A stretch of 55,708 nucleotides of DNA, taken from the NCBI GenBank assembly GCA_002382445.1, contig DGAQ01000037.1, positions 84,958-140,665 on the forward strand, given 5' to 3'. This document shows, piece by piece, positions 26,650 through 35,265 of the stretch. This DNA comes from Porticoccaceae bacterium UBA4026 (lineage in GTDB: Bacteria; Pseudomonadota; Gammaproteobacteria; Pseudomonadales; Porticoccaceae). The notes beneath the pieces are model-generated. The model saw only the letters and a list, made by a program, of their open reading frames with translations. It made no database searches and had not been told where the DNA came from. The position numbers and the translations under genes are program-made. The first letter of the stretch is position 1. Every line of letters begins with the position of its first letter.

Positions 26650-27231
26650 AAGCCTAAATGCAGTGCGACTTATCTGCGAAAAGCACATTCCGGCCATTTA
26701 TTCAACGCCATGCTGGGGCCTGTTTTAGCCACATCTATGTTAATGCTACAAAGCCACAATCGAAAAGATTGACGGCGCTTGGATGATTCAGCAAGACTTT
26801 CCTATGGGTCCCTTTGGGCTGATTGACCTGTTTGGACGCAAGATAGCGTGAAAACCTCGACTGACGTTTGACTATAAACAGAACAAAGTAAAGGTAATGA
26901 CCCCGATTACGCCCTACATAGAGCGAGGAGACTGGGGCGTAAAATCCAACAAAGGTTTTTATCAATATACAAACCCGAGTTATCAGCTTAAGGGCTTTTT
27001 GGAGCGCTCACAGAGTAATTGCTCGGTAGCCTATGTAGCTCTGCATTAACTAAATATTATCTATTACTAGCGGTCAATGAAGTTGCCAGTGCAGAGGTTA
27101 TCAATGGAGCTCCAAAGGTTGCAATGAGCATCTCAAAGGGTCCTTTTGACCTATTAAACTCAGTGGGCGGCGAGAGCTACCTGGCCCCTATGGATGTCAG
27201 ATTAGTGACCGATTATTTGATTAAGAAATAG
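26650..27231 (+). pseudogene. Decayed 3-hydroxyacyl-CoA dehydrogenase (C-terminal half)
   Basis: No intact gene exists here, but pieces of one protein are spread over changing frames. Read across the breaks they give FNAMLGPVLATSMLMLQ, then ATIEKIDGAWM and FPMGPFGLIDLFG, then TPYIERGDWGVKSNKGFYQY, NPSYQLKGFLE, and finally AVNEVASAEVINGAPKVAM and SKGPFDLL. These line up with the C-terminal helical domain of short 3-hydroxyacyl-CoA dehydrogenases (IDKxWM...PMGPFxxLD, GKGFYxYPNPxY). Frame changes and stops occur at about 26840, 26870 and 27050. Decay may extend upstream to 26461, where a KFHFF run could be the remains of the HFFNP motif. It is not a working enzyme. Confidence 0.65.
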
Positions 27232-27373
27232 CCTCCACAGTTAAGACCTATGTTGAGGCAATGGCTTATTCTGTTTCTATCCATCCGAGAATACTCTACG
27301 CCGTCGAGTCTTAGCTTGTTCCTACAATCCGGACTCGGTATCCTGCACATCTTATTGTCGAAATTGGATTTTT

Positions 27374-27943
27374 ATGCCGTCTAAGGGTTTGCCTGCTATA
27401 GAACAGCGGGTTCGTGAGTGGCTCGAGCATTTTGTGGTGGGCTTAAATCTATGTCCGTTCGCGCGGCCCGTGGTGGCGTCTGACGGATTGCGGATTAAGG
27501 TTTGTGAATCGGTGGAAACTGAACAAATTATGCATAGGTTTCTCACCGAATTGGATCTTATTCAAAGTTCATCTGAGGCGGATATCGCTACTACCTTGCT
27601 AATAATACCTAATGCGCTAGCGGAGTTTGATGTATATCTTGATTTCATTGATCTGGCGGAAGGGTTGCTAAAAGAGTCTGGACTTGAGGGGGTCATTCAA
27701 CTGGCTAGCTTTCACCCCAGATATCAATTTGATGGAGAGCCTGAAGATTCGGCCAGCCATTTCAGTAACCGCTCTCCCTATCCATTAGTTCATTTTTTAC
27801 GCGAAGATATGATGGCTCGCGCCTTGGGTAGCTTTCCCAATCCAGAGACAATTCCGACAAAAAATATTAATAGATTGGAATCTATCGGTCGAAAGGAAAT
27901 TGAACGGCGTTGGATACAGCTAATAGGCGCTAATCCGGAATGA
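27374..27943 (+). CDS. DUF1415 family protein
   Basis: A 189-residue cytoplasmic protein matching DUF1415: WLEHFVVGLNLCPFARPV near the N terminus, the pattern PNALAEFDVYLDF, then LASFHPRYQFDGE and NRSPYPLVHFLRED. Function unknown, common in gammaproteobacteria. Its TGA overlaps the ATG of the next gene by four bases (ATGA), so the two are translationally coupled. Confidence 0.9.
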   Translation: MPSKGLPAIEQRVREWLEHFVVGLNLCPFARPVVASDGLRIKVCESVETEQIMHRFLTELDLIQSSSEADIATTLLIIPNALAEFDVYLDFIDLAEGLLKESGLEGVIQLASFHPRYQFDGEPEDSASHFSNRSPYPLVHFLREDMMARALGSFPNPETIPTKNINRLESIGRKEIERRWIQLIGANPE

Positions 27944-29130
27944 TAGATTACGATGTGATCATTATTGGCGGCGGTGCTGCTGGATTATTCTGCGCTTTTA
28001 CGGCAGGCCAGCGCGGCCAATCGGTATTGATACTTGATAGCAGTAATAAAGTGGGTAAAAAAATACTGATGTCCGGTGGTGGACGTTGTAACTTCACCAA
28101 CTTAGATATAACCCCTGAAAACTATCTTTCAAGCAACCCTCATTTTTGTATTTCAGCCCTTAAACGCTACAACCAGTGGCAATTTATCGATCTTGTTGAG
28201 CAGCACCAAATTGCTTATCACGAAAAAAGTCACGGTGAATTATTTTGTGACAATTCATCTAAAGATATTTTAAAAATGTTGTTTGATGAGTGCACAGCCG
28301 CGGGGGTGGTTATTGAGACCAAGTCGATCATTAGCCAAATTAAAGTTCAAGATGAGGGTGGCTTTACCTTATCGGTAAAAGAAAAGAGTTTTCGATGTCG
28401 GTCTTTAGTCGTCGCCTCTGGTGGCCTATCGATTCCGACCTTGGGCGCCTCGGGGTTTGGCTATGAAATTGCCGAACAATTCGGTCTTAATTTACTGCCG
28501 CGGACTGCCGGATTGGTGCCCTTTACCTTTAGCGATTGGGTAAAAGATCTGAGCGAATCAAACTCGGGATTATCTGTAGACGTGGAAATGTCAGTCAATG
28601 GTATGAGCTTTAGAGGGAATTTATTATTTACTCATCGCGGCATCAGTGGCCCAGCAGCCTTACAGTTGTCCAGTTATTGGAAACCAGGCGAATTTATTAG
28701 TGTGAATTTATTGCCTGATCATGACGCCCAGACACTATTGCTTGGGTTAAAACAGTCTAATCCAAAGAGTCTACTAAGAAGTTTGCTGGCACCTGTACTT
28801 TCAAAAGGGCTCGTTCAGTCATTGGAAGCTATTTATTGGGGTACCTATGCTGACACCGCGATTGCAGAGATTCCCCACGGGGTTTTGCAGTACATTGCAG
28901 ATACGCTGAATAACTGGCAATTGAAACCCTCTGGTACTGAAGGCTATCGAACTGCCGAGGTAACCCTCTGTGGCGTTGACACCGACCATATTTCATCCAA
29001 GACCATGGAGTGCAAGAGTCAACCTGGCTTGTACTTTATAGGAGAGGTGCTGGATGTAACGGGCCATTTGGGCGGGTATAACTTTCAGTGGGCCTGGGCT
29101 TCTGGTTATGCAGCAGGGGCTTACGTATAG
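27940..29130 (+). CDS. NAD(P)/FAD-dependent oxidoreductase, HI0933/YhiN family
   Basis: A 396-residue flavoprotein. It begins DYDVIIIGGGAAGLFCAF (dinucleotide fold), KKILMSGGGRCNFTN (the HI0933 signature) and carries ASGGLSIPTLGASGFGY and, near the end, TEVTLCGVDT-like EVTLCGVDTDHISS and GYNFQWAWASG. Members of this family include BaiN-type enzymes; most are uncharacterised. Start fixed by the ATGA overlap with DUF1415. It ends 2 bases before the convergent YlqF gene. Confidence 0.88.
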   Translation: MIDYDVIIIGGGAAGLFCAFTAGQRGQSVLILDSSNKVGKKILMSGGGRCNFTNLDITPENYLSSNPHFCISALKRYNQWQFIDLVEQHQIAYHEKSHGELFCDNSSKDILKMLFDECTAAGVVIETKSIISQIKVQDEGGFTLSVKEKSFRCRSLVVASGGLSIPTLGASGFGYEIAEQFGLNLLPRTAGLVPFTFSDWVKDLSESNSGLSVDVEMSVNGMSFRGNLLFTHRGISGPAALQLSSYWKPGEFISVNLLPDHDAQTLLLGLKQSNPKSLLRSLLAPVLSKGLVQSLEAIYWGTYADTAIAEIPHGVLQYIADTLNNWQLKPSGTEGYRTAEVTLCGVDTDHISSKTMECKSQPGLYFIGEVLDVTGHLGGYNFQWAWASGYAAGAYV

Positions 29131-29132
29131 CG

Positions 29133-30071
29133 CTATTTGCGGTTTGACTTCGCTTTTTTACGCCGCGTCGCCGCTTTCTCTAAACGCAGTTTTTCACGCT
29201 CGGCTTTTTCTGCCTTAATAAGCTGCACTTGCTGCATTTCTAGGTCAATGACTTCGGGCGATTCGAAGGTGATTTTACCTAGTATTCCGGCACGTAACTC
29301 GTTAATGAAAATGGTTGAGACACGCTCCAGATCGACTCGCCCGCCAGCACGTAGACAGCCGCGTTGGGCACCAATGATTTCTAAGAGCTGAAGAGGTGAT
29401 TCGGGTAGTTGGTCAAACTTAAATCGCTCCCGCAGCCTATTAGGATATGCAGCGAGTAGATATTCTGCAGCGAAAAAAGCGACATCATCATATTCCATGG
29501 CGGTATCTTTTATCGCCCCAGTTGTGGCTAGACGATAGCTACCTTGAGGGTTTTCTATTTTCGGCCAAAGGATACCCGGGGTGTCCAATAGCATAATGCC
29601 ATTACGCAGGTTTATCCGCTGTTGACCTTTTGTAACCGCTGGTTCGTCACCGGTTTTGGCAATGTGTTTACCCGCCAAACAGTTGATCAACGAAGATTTC
29701 CCCACGTTGGGAATACCCGTCACCATCACTAGCGTATTACGGCCTTCTTTTTGTGGAGACAATTTATTAATGAGAGCAATAATCTGTTTACTGGGATCGC
29801 TATTTTGCAGATCTAGTGCCATGGTCTTGGTATTGTCTTGCAGTTCAAAGTGATCCTGCCATTGGCGAGTGACCTCAGGTTCTGCAAGATCGGTTTTGTT
29901 GAGCAATTTAATGCAAGGCTTTTCTGTGCAGAGCGCCTGTATGAAGGGGTTCGAGCTACTAAAAGGAATGCGTGCGTCAAGAACTTCAACCACGAGGTTT
30001 ACCAGAGGTAAACTCTCGATCATTTCTCTGCTGGCCTTGTGCATGTGGCCGGGATACCAATGGATAGACAT
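29133..30071 (-). CDS. ylqF: Ribosome biogenesis GTPase YlqF (RbgA)
   Basis: A 312-residue circularly permuted GTPase. It begins MSIHWYPGHMHKASREM, typical of YlqF; the G4 motif NKTD (LLNKTDLA) comes before the G1 P-loop GIPNVGKSS and the G3 DTPG, which is the permuted order. It helps assemble the 50S subunit. I start it at 30071 because the family begins there; an extra 20 residues upstream are not conserved. A lysine/arginine-rich C-terminal tail may bind RNA. Confidence 0.92.
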   Translation of the reverse strand: MSIHWYPGHMHKASREMIESLPLVNLVVEVLDARIPFSSSNPFIQALCTEKPCIKLLNKTDLAEPEVTRQWQDHFELQDNTKTMALDLQNSDPSKQIIALINKLSPQKEGRNTLVMVTGIPNVGKSSLINCLAGKHIAKTGDEPAVTKGQQRINLRNGIMLLDTPGILWPKIENPQGSYRLATTGAIKDTAMEYDDVAFFAAEYLLAAYPNRLRERFKFDQLPESPLQLLEIIGAQRGCLRAGGRVDLERVSTIFINELRAGILGKITFESPEVIDLEMQQVQLIKAEKAEREKLRLEKAATRRKKAKSNRK

Positions 30072-30206
30072 GTTTAACTCTTTTGGTGGACGGCGAATTC
30101 TTTTGGAAGATCCGTATTTTCGGGGTGACACTCTTTAAAAGCAAGCGTTACCCACCACCAAGAGTTAGATTCGATGATTTATGCGCCGTAAAAACAGAAC
30201 CTCGCT

Positions 30207-32372
30207 CTATTCTCCAGGCCGGTAGCTTCGTTCTATTTTCGACTCACGTAGGATCGAATCAAATAGAGGATCATGAAGAATCTCATTAGCATAATCTTCC
30301 GCTTGATCGGCATAGTGAGGCGAGCTCTCGTCCAATGTGGCCGAACCAAATTGATGTACACCACGTACCTTTAATTCGCCCTGAGCATCCCAAGAAACTT
30401 GATAATAAAGTCCATCACCGGCGACATTGGTCAGATAGGGGTCGTCATCCATAGCCCTGCCGTAGATGGCTCTTAATGTATCTGGGCCGCCGCCGACAGG
30501 AATATTAAGATCGCCCCGCACATGACGGTTAACATCACCCCAAGCTGGGTCAATGCGGCCGGTTTGTTCGATTAACAAATTAGTGCAGCGAATTAATTCG
30601 TCCACCGGTTTTGGTGCTGAGTTACCTTTTTGTTCAGACAGCCACTCACCACCTAACACGCAAGTACCCAGTGCTGCACCACGGTTTTTAATATCAGTTG
30701 ATAGATCCCAATTCGTAATTATAGCCTGTGCATCTTGGTATGACTCTAAGGCAGCAGTTCGGATCGGGCTGAGGTCAGCGGTCGCCGCCTGCTGCAAATA
30801 AGCATAGGCTCGAGAGTTAACACTATATTTTTTGTCATGCTTGAGGTTATAAAATTGTTCTTCTGAGATGCTGTCGAGTTCTGCCAGCAACTCCAGCCCT
30901 CTATCGGCACGATTGGTCATCCGCGTGGGAAATCCATCTTCAATACGATAGTCATCCTTGTTAGGGTTGTCTGCCTCTGCGCTGACTAAGAAAGGCGTTT
31001 GATTGGCACTGTGCAGATAGCCAGAGGCCGGGTTAATGACCTGTGGCAGATCATCAAATGCCATATATTCTTGCCAGATTAGACTGCTGTCATCGCCGGG
31101 TAAATATTGTGTCCAGTCATAACTAGGGCGTCTTTTAGGCGTCAACGAATTATGCACAAACATGGTATTCCCTTCACGATCGGCATAAACAAAGTTGAAA
31201 CTAGCAAAGGCCTGCATGCGCAAAGCGTCTCGCCACTGGTCAAAATTTTGCGCTTTGCTCATTGCCAGCCACTGCTCTACCTGCCGTACCTCGCCCATAC
31301 CAGCATAACGAACAGCATAGGTACCATGATTATTTTGAATGACAGGGCCATGCACTGAACGTAAGCCAACTTCAGTGACCGTCCAAGGTAAAAACCCTAG
31401 CAGCTTAACCTCGATGTCAATATCTCGCGCCTCAAGTGTTTTCCATTCACCATCCAACTTGTAACGCATTGAGTCATTGGGATCCATTTCCAACACATAA
31501 ATATCGACTAGATCGGGTTTATTAACAGTTGCCCCCCAGCCCAAATTTTTGCTGAATCCCACTCCAATAGTGGCGCTGCTTGGGAATAAGCCACCCATCA
31601 CATCGAGGCCTTCATTGCTCTTAATATGTGCCTCATACCAAGCAACGGGACCGGTAGTCGGTTGGTGCGAGTTAATCGCTAGTCTGGTTGCCCCATCGAC
31701 AGTAAAGGGGGCTGCCACAGCAATGGCATTTGAACCCACTGGAAGATTGCCGATAATGACACCCTCAGCGATTGGCTGCGCCTCACCGCCTGGATCAGCC
31801 GGTCCGCGGCTCACAGGAAGCTGCCGTTGAGGTTCAAATAATTCCATAATCGATGCATCAAAACCATAGAACAACAAATGGCGTAGCATGTAACCAGCGA
31901 CAACATCCTGGCCGGTGATGGGGAAAATCGATTGATTAGTTTGCTCTGGGTGCAGCGCGGCATAGTAATTAATACCGTCAACAAAGGCATCAATCCAAGC
32001 CCGAGTTTCGGATTTCAGTTGAGATTCATAGTCTGCATCAATGGTTTCCCAGATGCCGAGCCATTTCACCAAAAAGTCTACCGCAGCGGCATCTTTGCCA
32101 TTGATCTTTGCACTGGTGCCGCGATAAAACGGGATACTGTCCTGGATAATCTGCCAGTTATCTTCAGACTGGGCATAGGCGAATCCAAAAGCTGTATCAA
32201 CATCGCGATCGCCGATAACATGGGGCACACCTAAATAGTCTCGCTCGATCACCACATCATATTTTTCGCCCAGCCTCAGGTCGCCCGAGGTATTGAATTT
32301 TTCCGCACAGCCAGCAAGAGTTAGCCCTAATATCGCTAAAATTAGAGATGATTTCGTTGAGAAAAGTGTCAC
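30207..32372 (-). CDS. Penicillin-acylase-family Ntn hydrolase, lipoprotein
   Basis: A 721-residue S45-family acylase made as a precursor. It has a lipoprotein signal (LTLAGC, Cys22), an alpha-chain region (RDYLGVPHVIG, AFGFAYAQSEDNWQ), a linker, and the autocatalytic nucleophile Ser214 in GNLPVGSNAIAV. The beta chain has INSHQPTTGPVAWYEAH and a substrate-loop GWGATVNKPDLVD. It would cleave an amide such as N-acyl amine, N-acyl homoserine lactone or beta-lactam side chain in the periplasm. It begins with GTG. It lies downstream of the DAO-type flavoprotein on the same strand with a 183-base gap. The true substrate cannot be told. Confidence 0.87.
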   Translation of the reverse strand: MTLFSTKSSLILAILGLTLAGCAEKFNTSGDLRLGEKYDVVIERDYLGVPHVIGDRDVDTAFGFAYAQSEDNWQIIQDSIPFYRGTSAKINGKDAAAVDFLVKWLGIWETIDADYESQLKSETRAWIDAFVDGINYYAALHPEQTNQSIFPITGQDVVAGYMLRHLLFYGFDASIMELFEPQRQLPVSRGPADPGGEAQPIAEGVIIGNLPVGSNAIAVAAPFTVDGATRLAINSHQPTTGPVAWYEAHIKSNEGLDVMGGLFPSSATIGVGFSKNLGWGATVNKPDLVDIYVLEMDPNDSMRYKLDGEWKTLEARDIDIEVKLLGFLPWTVTEVGLRSVHGPVIQNNHGTYAVRYAGMGEVRQVEQWLAMSKAQNFDQWRDALRMQAFASFNFVYADREGNTMFVHNSLTPKRRPSYDWTQYLPGDDSSLIWQEYMAFDDLPQVINPASGYLHSANQTPFLVSAEADNPNKDDYRIEDGFPTRMTNRADRGLELLAELDSISEEQFYNLKHDKKYSVNSRAYAYLQQAATADLSPIRTAALESYQDAQAIITNWDLSTDIKNRGAALGTCVLGGEWLSEQKGNSAPKPVDELIRCTNLLIEQTGRIDPAWGDVNRHVRGDLNIPVGGGPDTLRAIYGRAMDDDPYLTNVAGDGLYYQVSWDAQGELKVRGVHQFGSATLDESSPHYADQAEDYANEILHDPLFDSILRESKIERSYRPGE

Positions 32373-32555
32373 AAGGAGTCCTTTTTAATGGTTGTTTTCG
32401 AGCGCTGTCATTCTAGGGGACTTTGGCCCTTAAATTTCGTTATAGATTATCAAATAATAGACGAGTAATCCTAGCGTCTATTATACGTCGATTATAGGGT
32501 TATGGGTCAGGGGCACTACTTTTTCATCAACAATTTAGAGGCTTAGAGGCCAATG

Positions 32556-33899
32556 TTAGCTCCAAGGGAACGGGCTATTTGACACTGGATGAAGCTTTCC
32601 TTGGGCATAGCGAGAAAAACGAAAGGGCTCCAATAAATCTGAACGCTGACCACATATATCCTCCGCGACTAGTTTACCTACTCCGAGCATTTTGTAGCCG
32701 TGGTTGGAGTCGGCGATCATATAACAATTACCATGAAACACATCGAATACCGGGAAACTGTCTGGTGTAAAGGCGCCGATGCCGCCGGAGGGTTCATTTT
32801 TATACTGGGCCATGGTGCCTGAAAATCGTTTTTGGCAATGAGCCAAAGCCGATACCCACATAGTCGAGAAATCGTTGCCAACAATAAATTCTGGTGACTC
32901 AGGGCCATAGGGGTCGACCGCCACCCAATCCGCGTTTTTGTTGACGACAAAGGGTGCGGCACCGCCTTGAATGCCACCGAAATTAAAGTCCGGTTTGTAA
33001 TAGATACCCCACATCTCATCTGTGATCAGGGAGCCATCAACGTCAGAATAAAGGGGAGCATCGGTATCCACATGAATGACCGGCGGCATCTTGCCCTCAT
33101 TGGTTTGCTGTAAATTGGGGTCGATACCCAGCGTTCCCTCTTGAAGTGACCAATACACCCACATAGGTATGTCTTGGCTAATAATGCCTGTGTCGAGGTT
33201 TTTAATGCTAATAGTGCTAGGCATTTCAAGCATATCCCACATCTGTTTTGCCCAGGGTCCCGGGGCAACTACAACATAATCGCAGTGGATATTACCGACA
33301 TCTGTTTCAACTGATTTGATTGCTCCCTGACTATCACGACTAAATCCGGTGACCCTAATACCGCTAATTATACGCACACCTTCAGACTCAGCTTTTGCTG
33401 CTAAGCCTTGTAGTGATTTTTTATTATTGGCATAACCACCTGATTTTTCGTGGAGTACGGATGTTATTCCCTGCGCTTGCCAGTCGTGAAAAATATCCAG
33501 CATATAGTCGCTACAATCTTTATCACCCTCGATAAAAACAGAGTCGTAGCCAATGGATTTTTGCTGCTTGTAAATAGAGGCGACATCTTCGTGCATTGAT
33601 TCGCAACTAATCTGCATGTAACCCACAGGATGATAGCTATAGGCTTCTGGGTCTGTTTCCCAGACAGCAACACTATGGGCCATGAGCTCTCGCATGGCAG
33701 GTTGATAATAATTATTCCGAATCACTCCGCACGCGATTCCCGAGGCTCCGGCACCAATTTCGGTTTTGTCGATAACCACAATGTCCTTTCCAGTCCCTCT
33801 ACCACGGGCTTTTAAGGCTTGAGCTAAATGATAGGCGGTACTTAGTCCATGAATTCCTGCGCCGACAATGACGTAGGGTGATTGTTTTATTGCAGACAT
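32556..33899 (-). CDS. FAD-dependent oxidoreductase, DAO / sarcosine oxidase-like
   Basis: A 447-residue flavoprotein. It starts with YVIVGAGIHGLSTAYHLA (dinucleotide fold) and has DKTEIGAGASGIACGVIRNNYY, GYMQISCES and VVVAPGPWAKQMW, a pattern of sarcosine oxidase beta or dimethylglycine dehydrogenase-like enzymes that oxidise secondary or tertiary amines. Near the end PDSFPVFD and ADSNHGYKMLGVGKLVAEDI bind FAD. AAGGGA is a good ribosome site. It is divergent from the Rieske oxygenase gene, across 167 bases, and is likely functionally linked. Product would be an aldehyde plus an amine. Confidence 0.87.
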   Translation of the reverse strand: MSAIKQSPYVIVGAGIHGLSTAYHLAQALKARGRGTGKDIVVIDKTEIGAGASGIACGVIRNNYYQPAMRELMAHSVAVWETDPEAYSYHPVGYMQISCESMHEDVASIYKQQKSIGYDSVFIEGDKDCSDYMLDIFHDWQAQGITSVLHEKSGGYANNKKSLQGLAAKAESEGVRIISGIRVTGFSRDSQGAIKSVETDVGNIHCDYVVVAPGPWAKQMWDMLEMPSTISIKNLDTGIISQDIPMWVYWSLQEGTLGIDPNLQQTNEGKMPPVIHVDTDAPLYSDVDGSLITDEMWGIYYKPDFNFGGIQGGAAPFVVNKNADWVAVDPYGPESPEFIVGNDFSTMWVSALAHCQKRFSGTMAQYKNEPSGGIGAFTPDSFPVFDVFHGNCYMIADSNHGYKMLGVGKLVAEDICGQRSDLLEPFRFSRYAQGKLHPVSNSPFPWS

Positions 33900-33994
33900 C
33901 GGGCAGATCCCTTTTAAATCAATTTAATAGACCTGAATAGTGGCCTCTGAGCCGACAGTCGTCAATCATCATAAGTAAAGTTAATAATTGAGCA

Positions 33995-34007
33995 ATAAGT
34001 CGCTTAT
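33995..34007. promoter_or_regulatory. Small inverted repeat in the divergent DAO/Rieske region
   Basis: ATAAG-TCG-CTTAT at 33995-34007 is a symmetric 13-base site midway between the two divergent genes, a place where an operator would sit. No promoter boxes are clear. Confidence 0.25.
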
Positions 34008-34066
34008 GGATATTCCAAAATCCACTAAATCGTCTAAAGTACCCAGATCGGATGAGGATCGACAGC

Positions 34067-35251
34067 ATGGCCACTGGACTACAAAAAACTATTCCATTAA
34101 GGGACCTTGACGCCGTGGGAAAACCCATAGCTGAAGCGAAAGGCATGCCCAGATCAGCCTATACTGACGAGACCCTTTTTCACTTTGAACGTGATCAGAT
34201 TTTAGGCAAAACTTGGGCTGGTTTAGCGTTTGCTTCTGAGTTAGTCAACAAGGGTAGTTTAGTCCCAGCTGATTTTATGGGTCTGCCTCTATTAATGGCC
34301 CGCGATCGTCAAGGCAGTATCCGTGTGTTTCATAACGTGTGTAGTCATAGAGGAATGACATTGGTGAGTGAGACGAAGCACCAGGCTCGCAGTATTAGAT
34401 GTCCGTACCACTCTTGGGACTATGATTTTAATGGCGATCTTAAAGCCACGCCATTTATCGGTGGCGTGGGAGTCAATCAGATCGAAGGCTTTTCTTGTGA
34501 CAGCAATGGGCTGACGTCTGTTCGGTCTCATATTTGGATGGGTATCATCTTTGTTAATCTATCTGGAGATGCCCCAGATTTTGAAGACTTTATTGCCCCC
34601 TTAGCTCATCGTTGGGAAGCCTTTGTAAGTCGCCCCAGTTTCAATGGATTGCATGTTTCTCAGTCGGAAAGCGCCATGGAAATCACCATCCAGGCGAACT
34701 GGAAACTGGCCGTTGAAAATTATTGTGAGGCTTACCATCTTCCTTGGGTGCATCCATCATTAAATAAATACTCTCCTCTTAGTGAACACTACAACATTGT
34801 TTTTACAGAGGAGATGTCGGGACAGGGCACCTATGTTTATACACTGTCAGAAGTGGCGGGGACAGAGCTACCTCAATTTGAAGACTGGCCAGCAGACAAA
34901 ATGCGGCACGCGGAATATATTTCGCTATATCCAAACGTTCTGCTGGGCCTTCAGGTCGACCACGCTTTTGCTATGATTTTGCAACCGCGGTCTTGTGAGA
35001 GTACTTTTGAAAAAGTGCAGCTTTATTATGTGGGAGAAGAAGCTTTAGGCGATCGTTACCAAGCCTGTAGATCCTCTGTGTTAGAAAGTTGGCGTCAAGT
35101 TTTTGGCGAGGACGTTTTTGCCCTTGAAGGGATGCAAAAGGCAAGACATTCTCCCGGTTTTAGTGGGGGTCTGTTCTCTCCCGTTATGGACATTCCTAGT
35201 CATCACTTCCATCAATGGGTCGCTCAGCGTTATAGTGAAAACACAGGCTAA
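34067..35251 (+). CDS. Rieske oxygenase, alpha subunit (ring-hydroxylating / quaternary-amine type)
   Basis: A 394-residue iron-sulfur oxygenase. The Rieske [2Fe-2S] ligands are Cys92 and His94 (CSH) and Cys112 and His115 (CPYH). The mononuclear iron site is NYCEAYHLPWVH with His224 and His229, and the acidic residue that bridges to the Rieske cluster is Glu221, as in carnitine monooxygenase CntA, where most family members have Asp. It resembles choline/betaine/carnitine monooxygenases by size and motif. No reductase gene lies near it. The start at 34067 uses GAGG at 34054-34057; an upstream in-frame ATG overlaps that site. It is followed after 14 bases by the aldehyde dehydrogenase gene. Confidence 0.88.
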   Translation: MATGLQKTIPLRDLDAVGKPIAEAKGMPRSAYTDETLFHFERDQILGKTWAGLAFASELVNKGSLVPADFMGLPLLMARDRQGSIRVFHNVCSHRGMTLVSETKHQARSIRCPYHSWDYDFNGDLKATPFIGGVGVNQIEGFSCDSNGLTSVRSHIWMGIIFVNLSGDAPDFEDFIAPLAHRWEAFVSRPSFNGLHVSQSESAMEITIQANWKLAVENYCEAYHLPWVHPSLNKYSPLSEHYNIVFTEEMSGQGTYVYTLSEVAGTELPQFEDWPADKMRHAEYISLYPNVLLGLQVDHAFAMILQPRSCESTFEKVQLYYVGEEALGDRYQACRSSVLESWRQVFGEDVFALEGMQKARHSPGFSGGLFSPVMDIPSHHFHQWVAQRYSENTG

Positions 35252-35265
35252 AATAGGATGATTAG

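Noticed and set aside
26735..26965. Minus-strand frame of 76 codons
   Set aside because: Antisense to the 3-hydroxyacyl-CoA dehydrogenase remains, whose plus-strand pieces explain the sequence better.
27019..27231. Plus-strand frame of 70 codons as a separate small gene
   Set aside because: Its sequence continues the decayed dehydrogenase (AVNEVASAE, SKGPFDLL), so it is a fragment.
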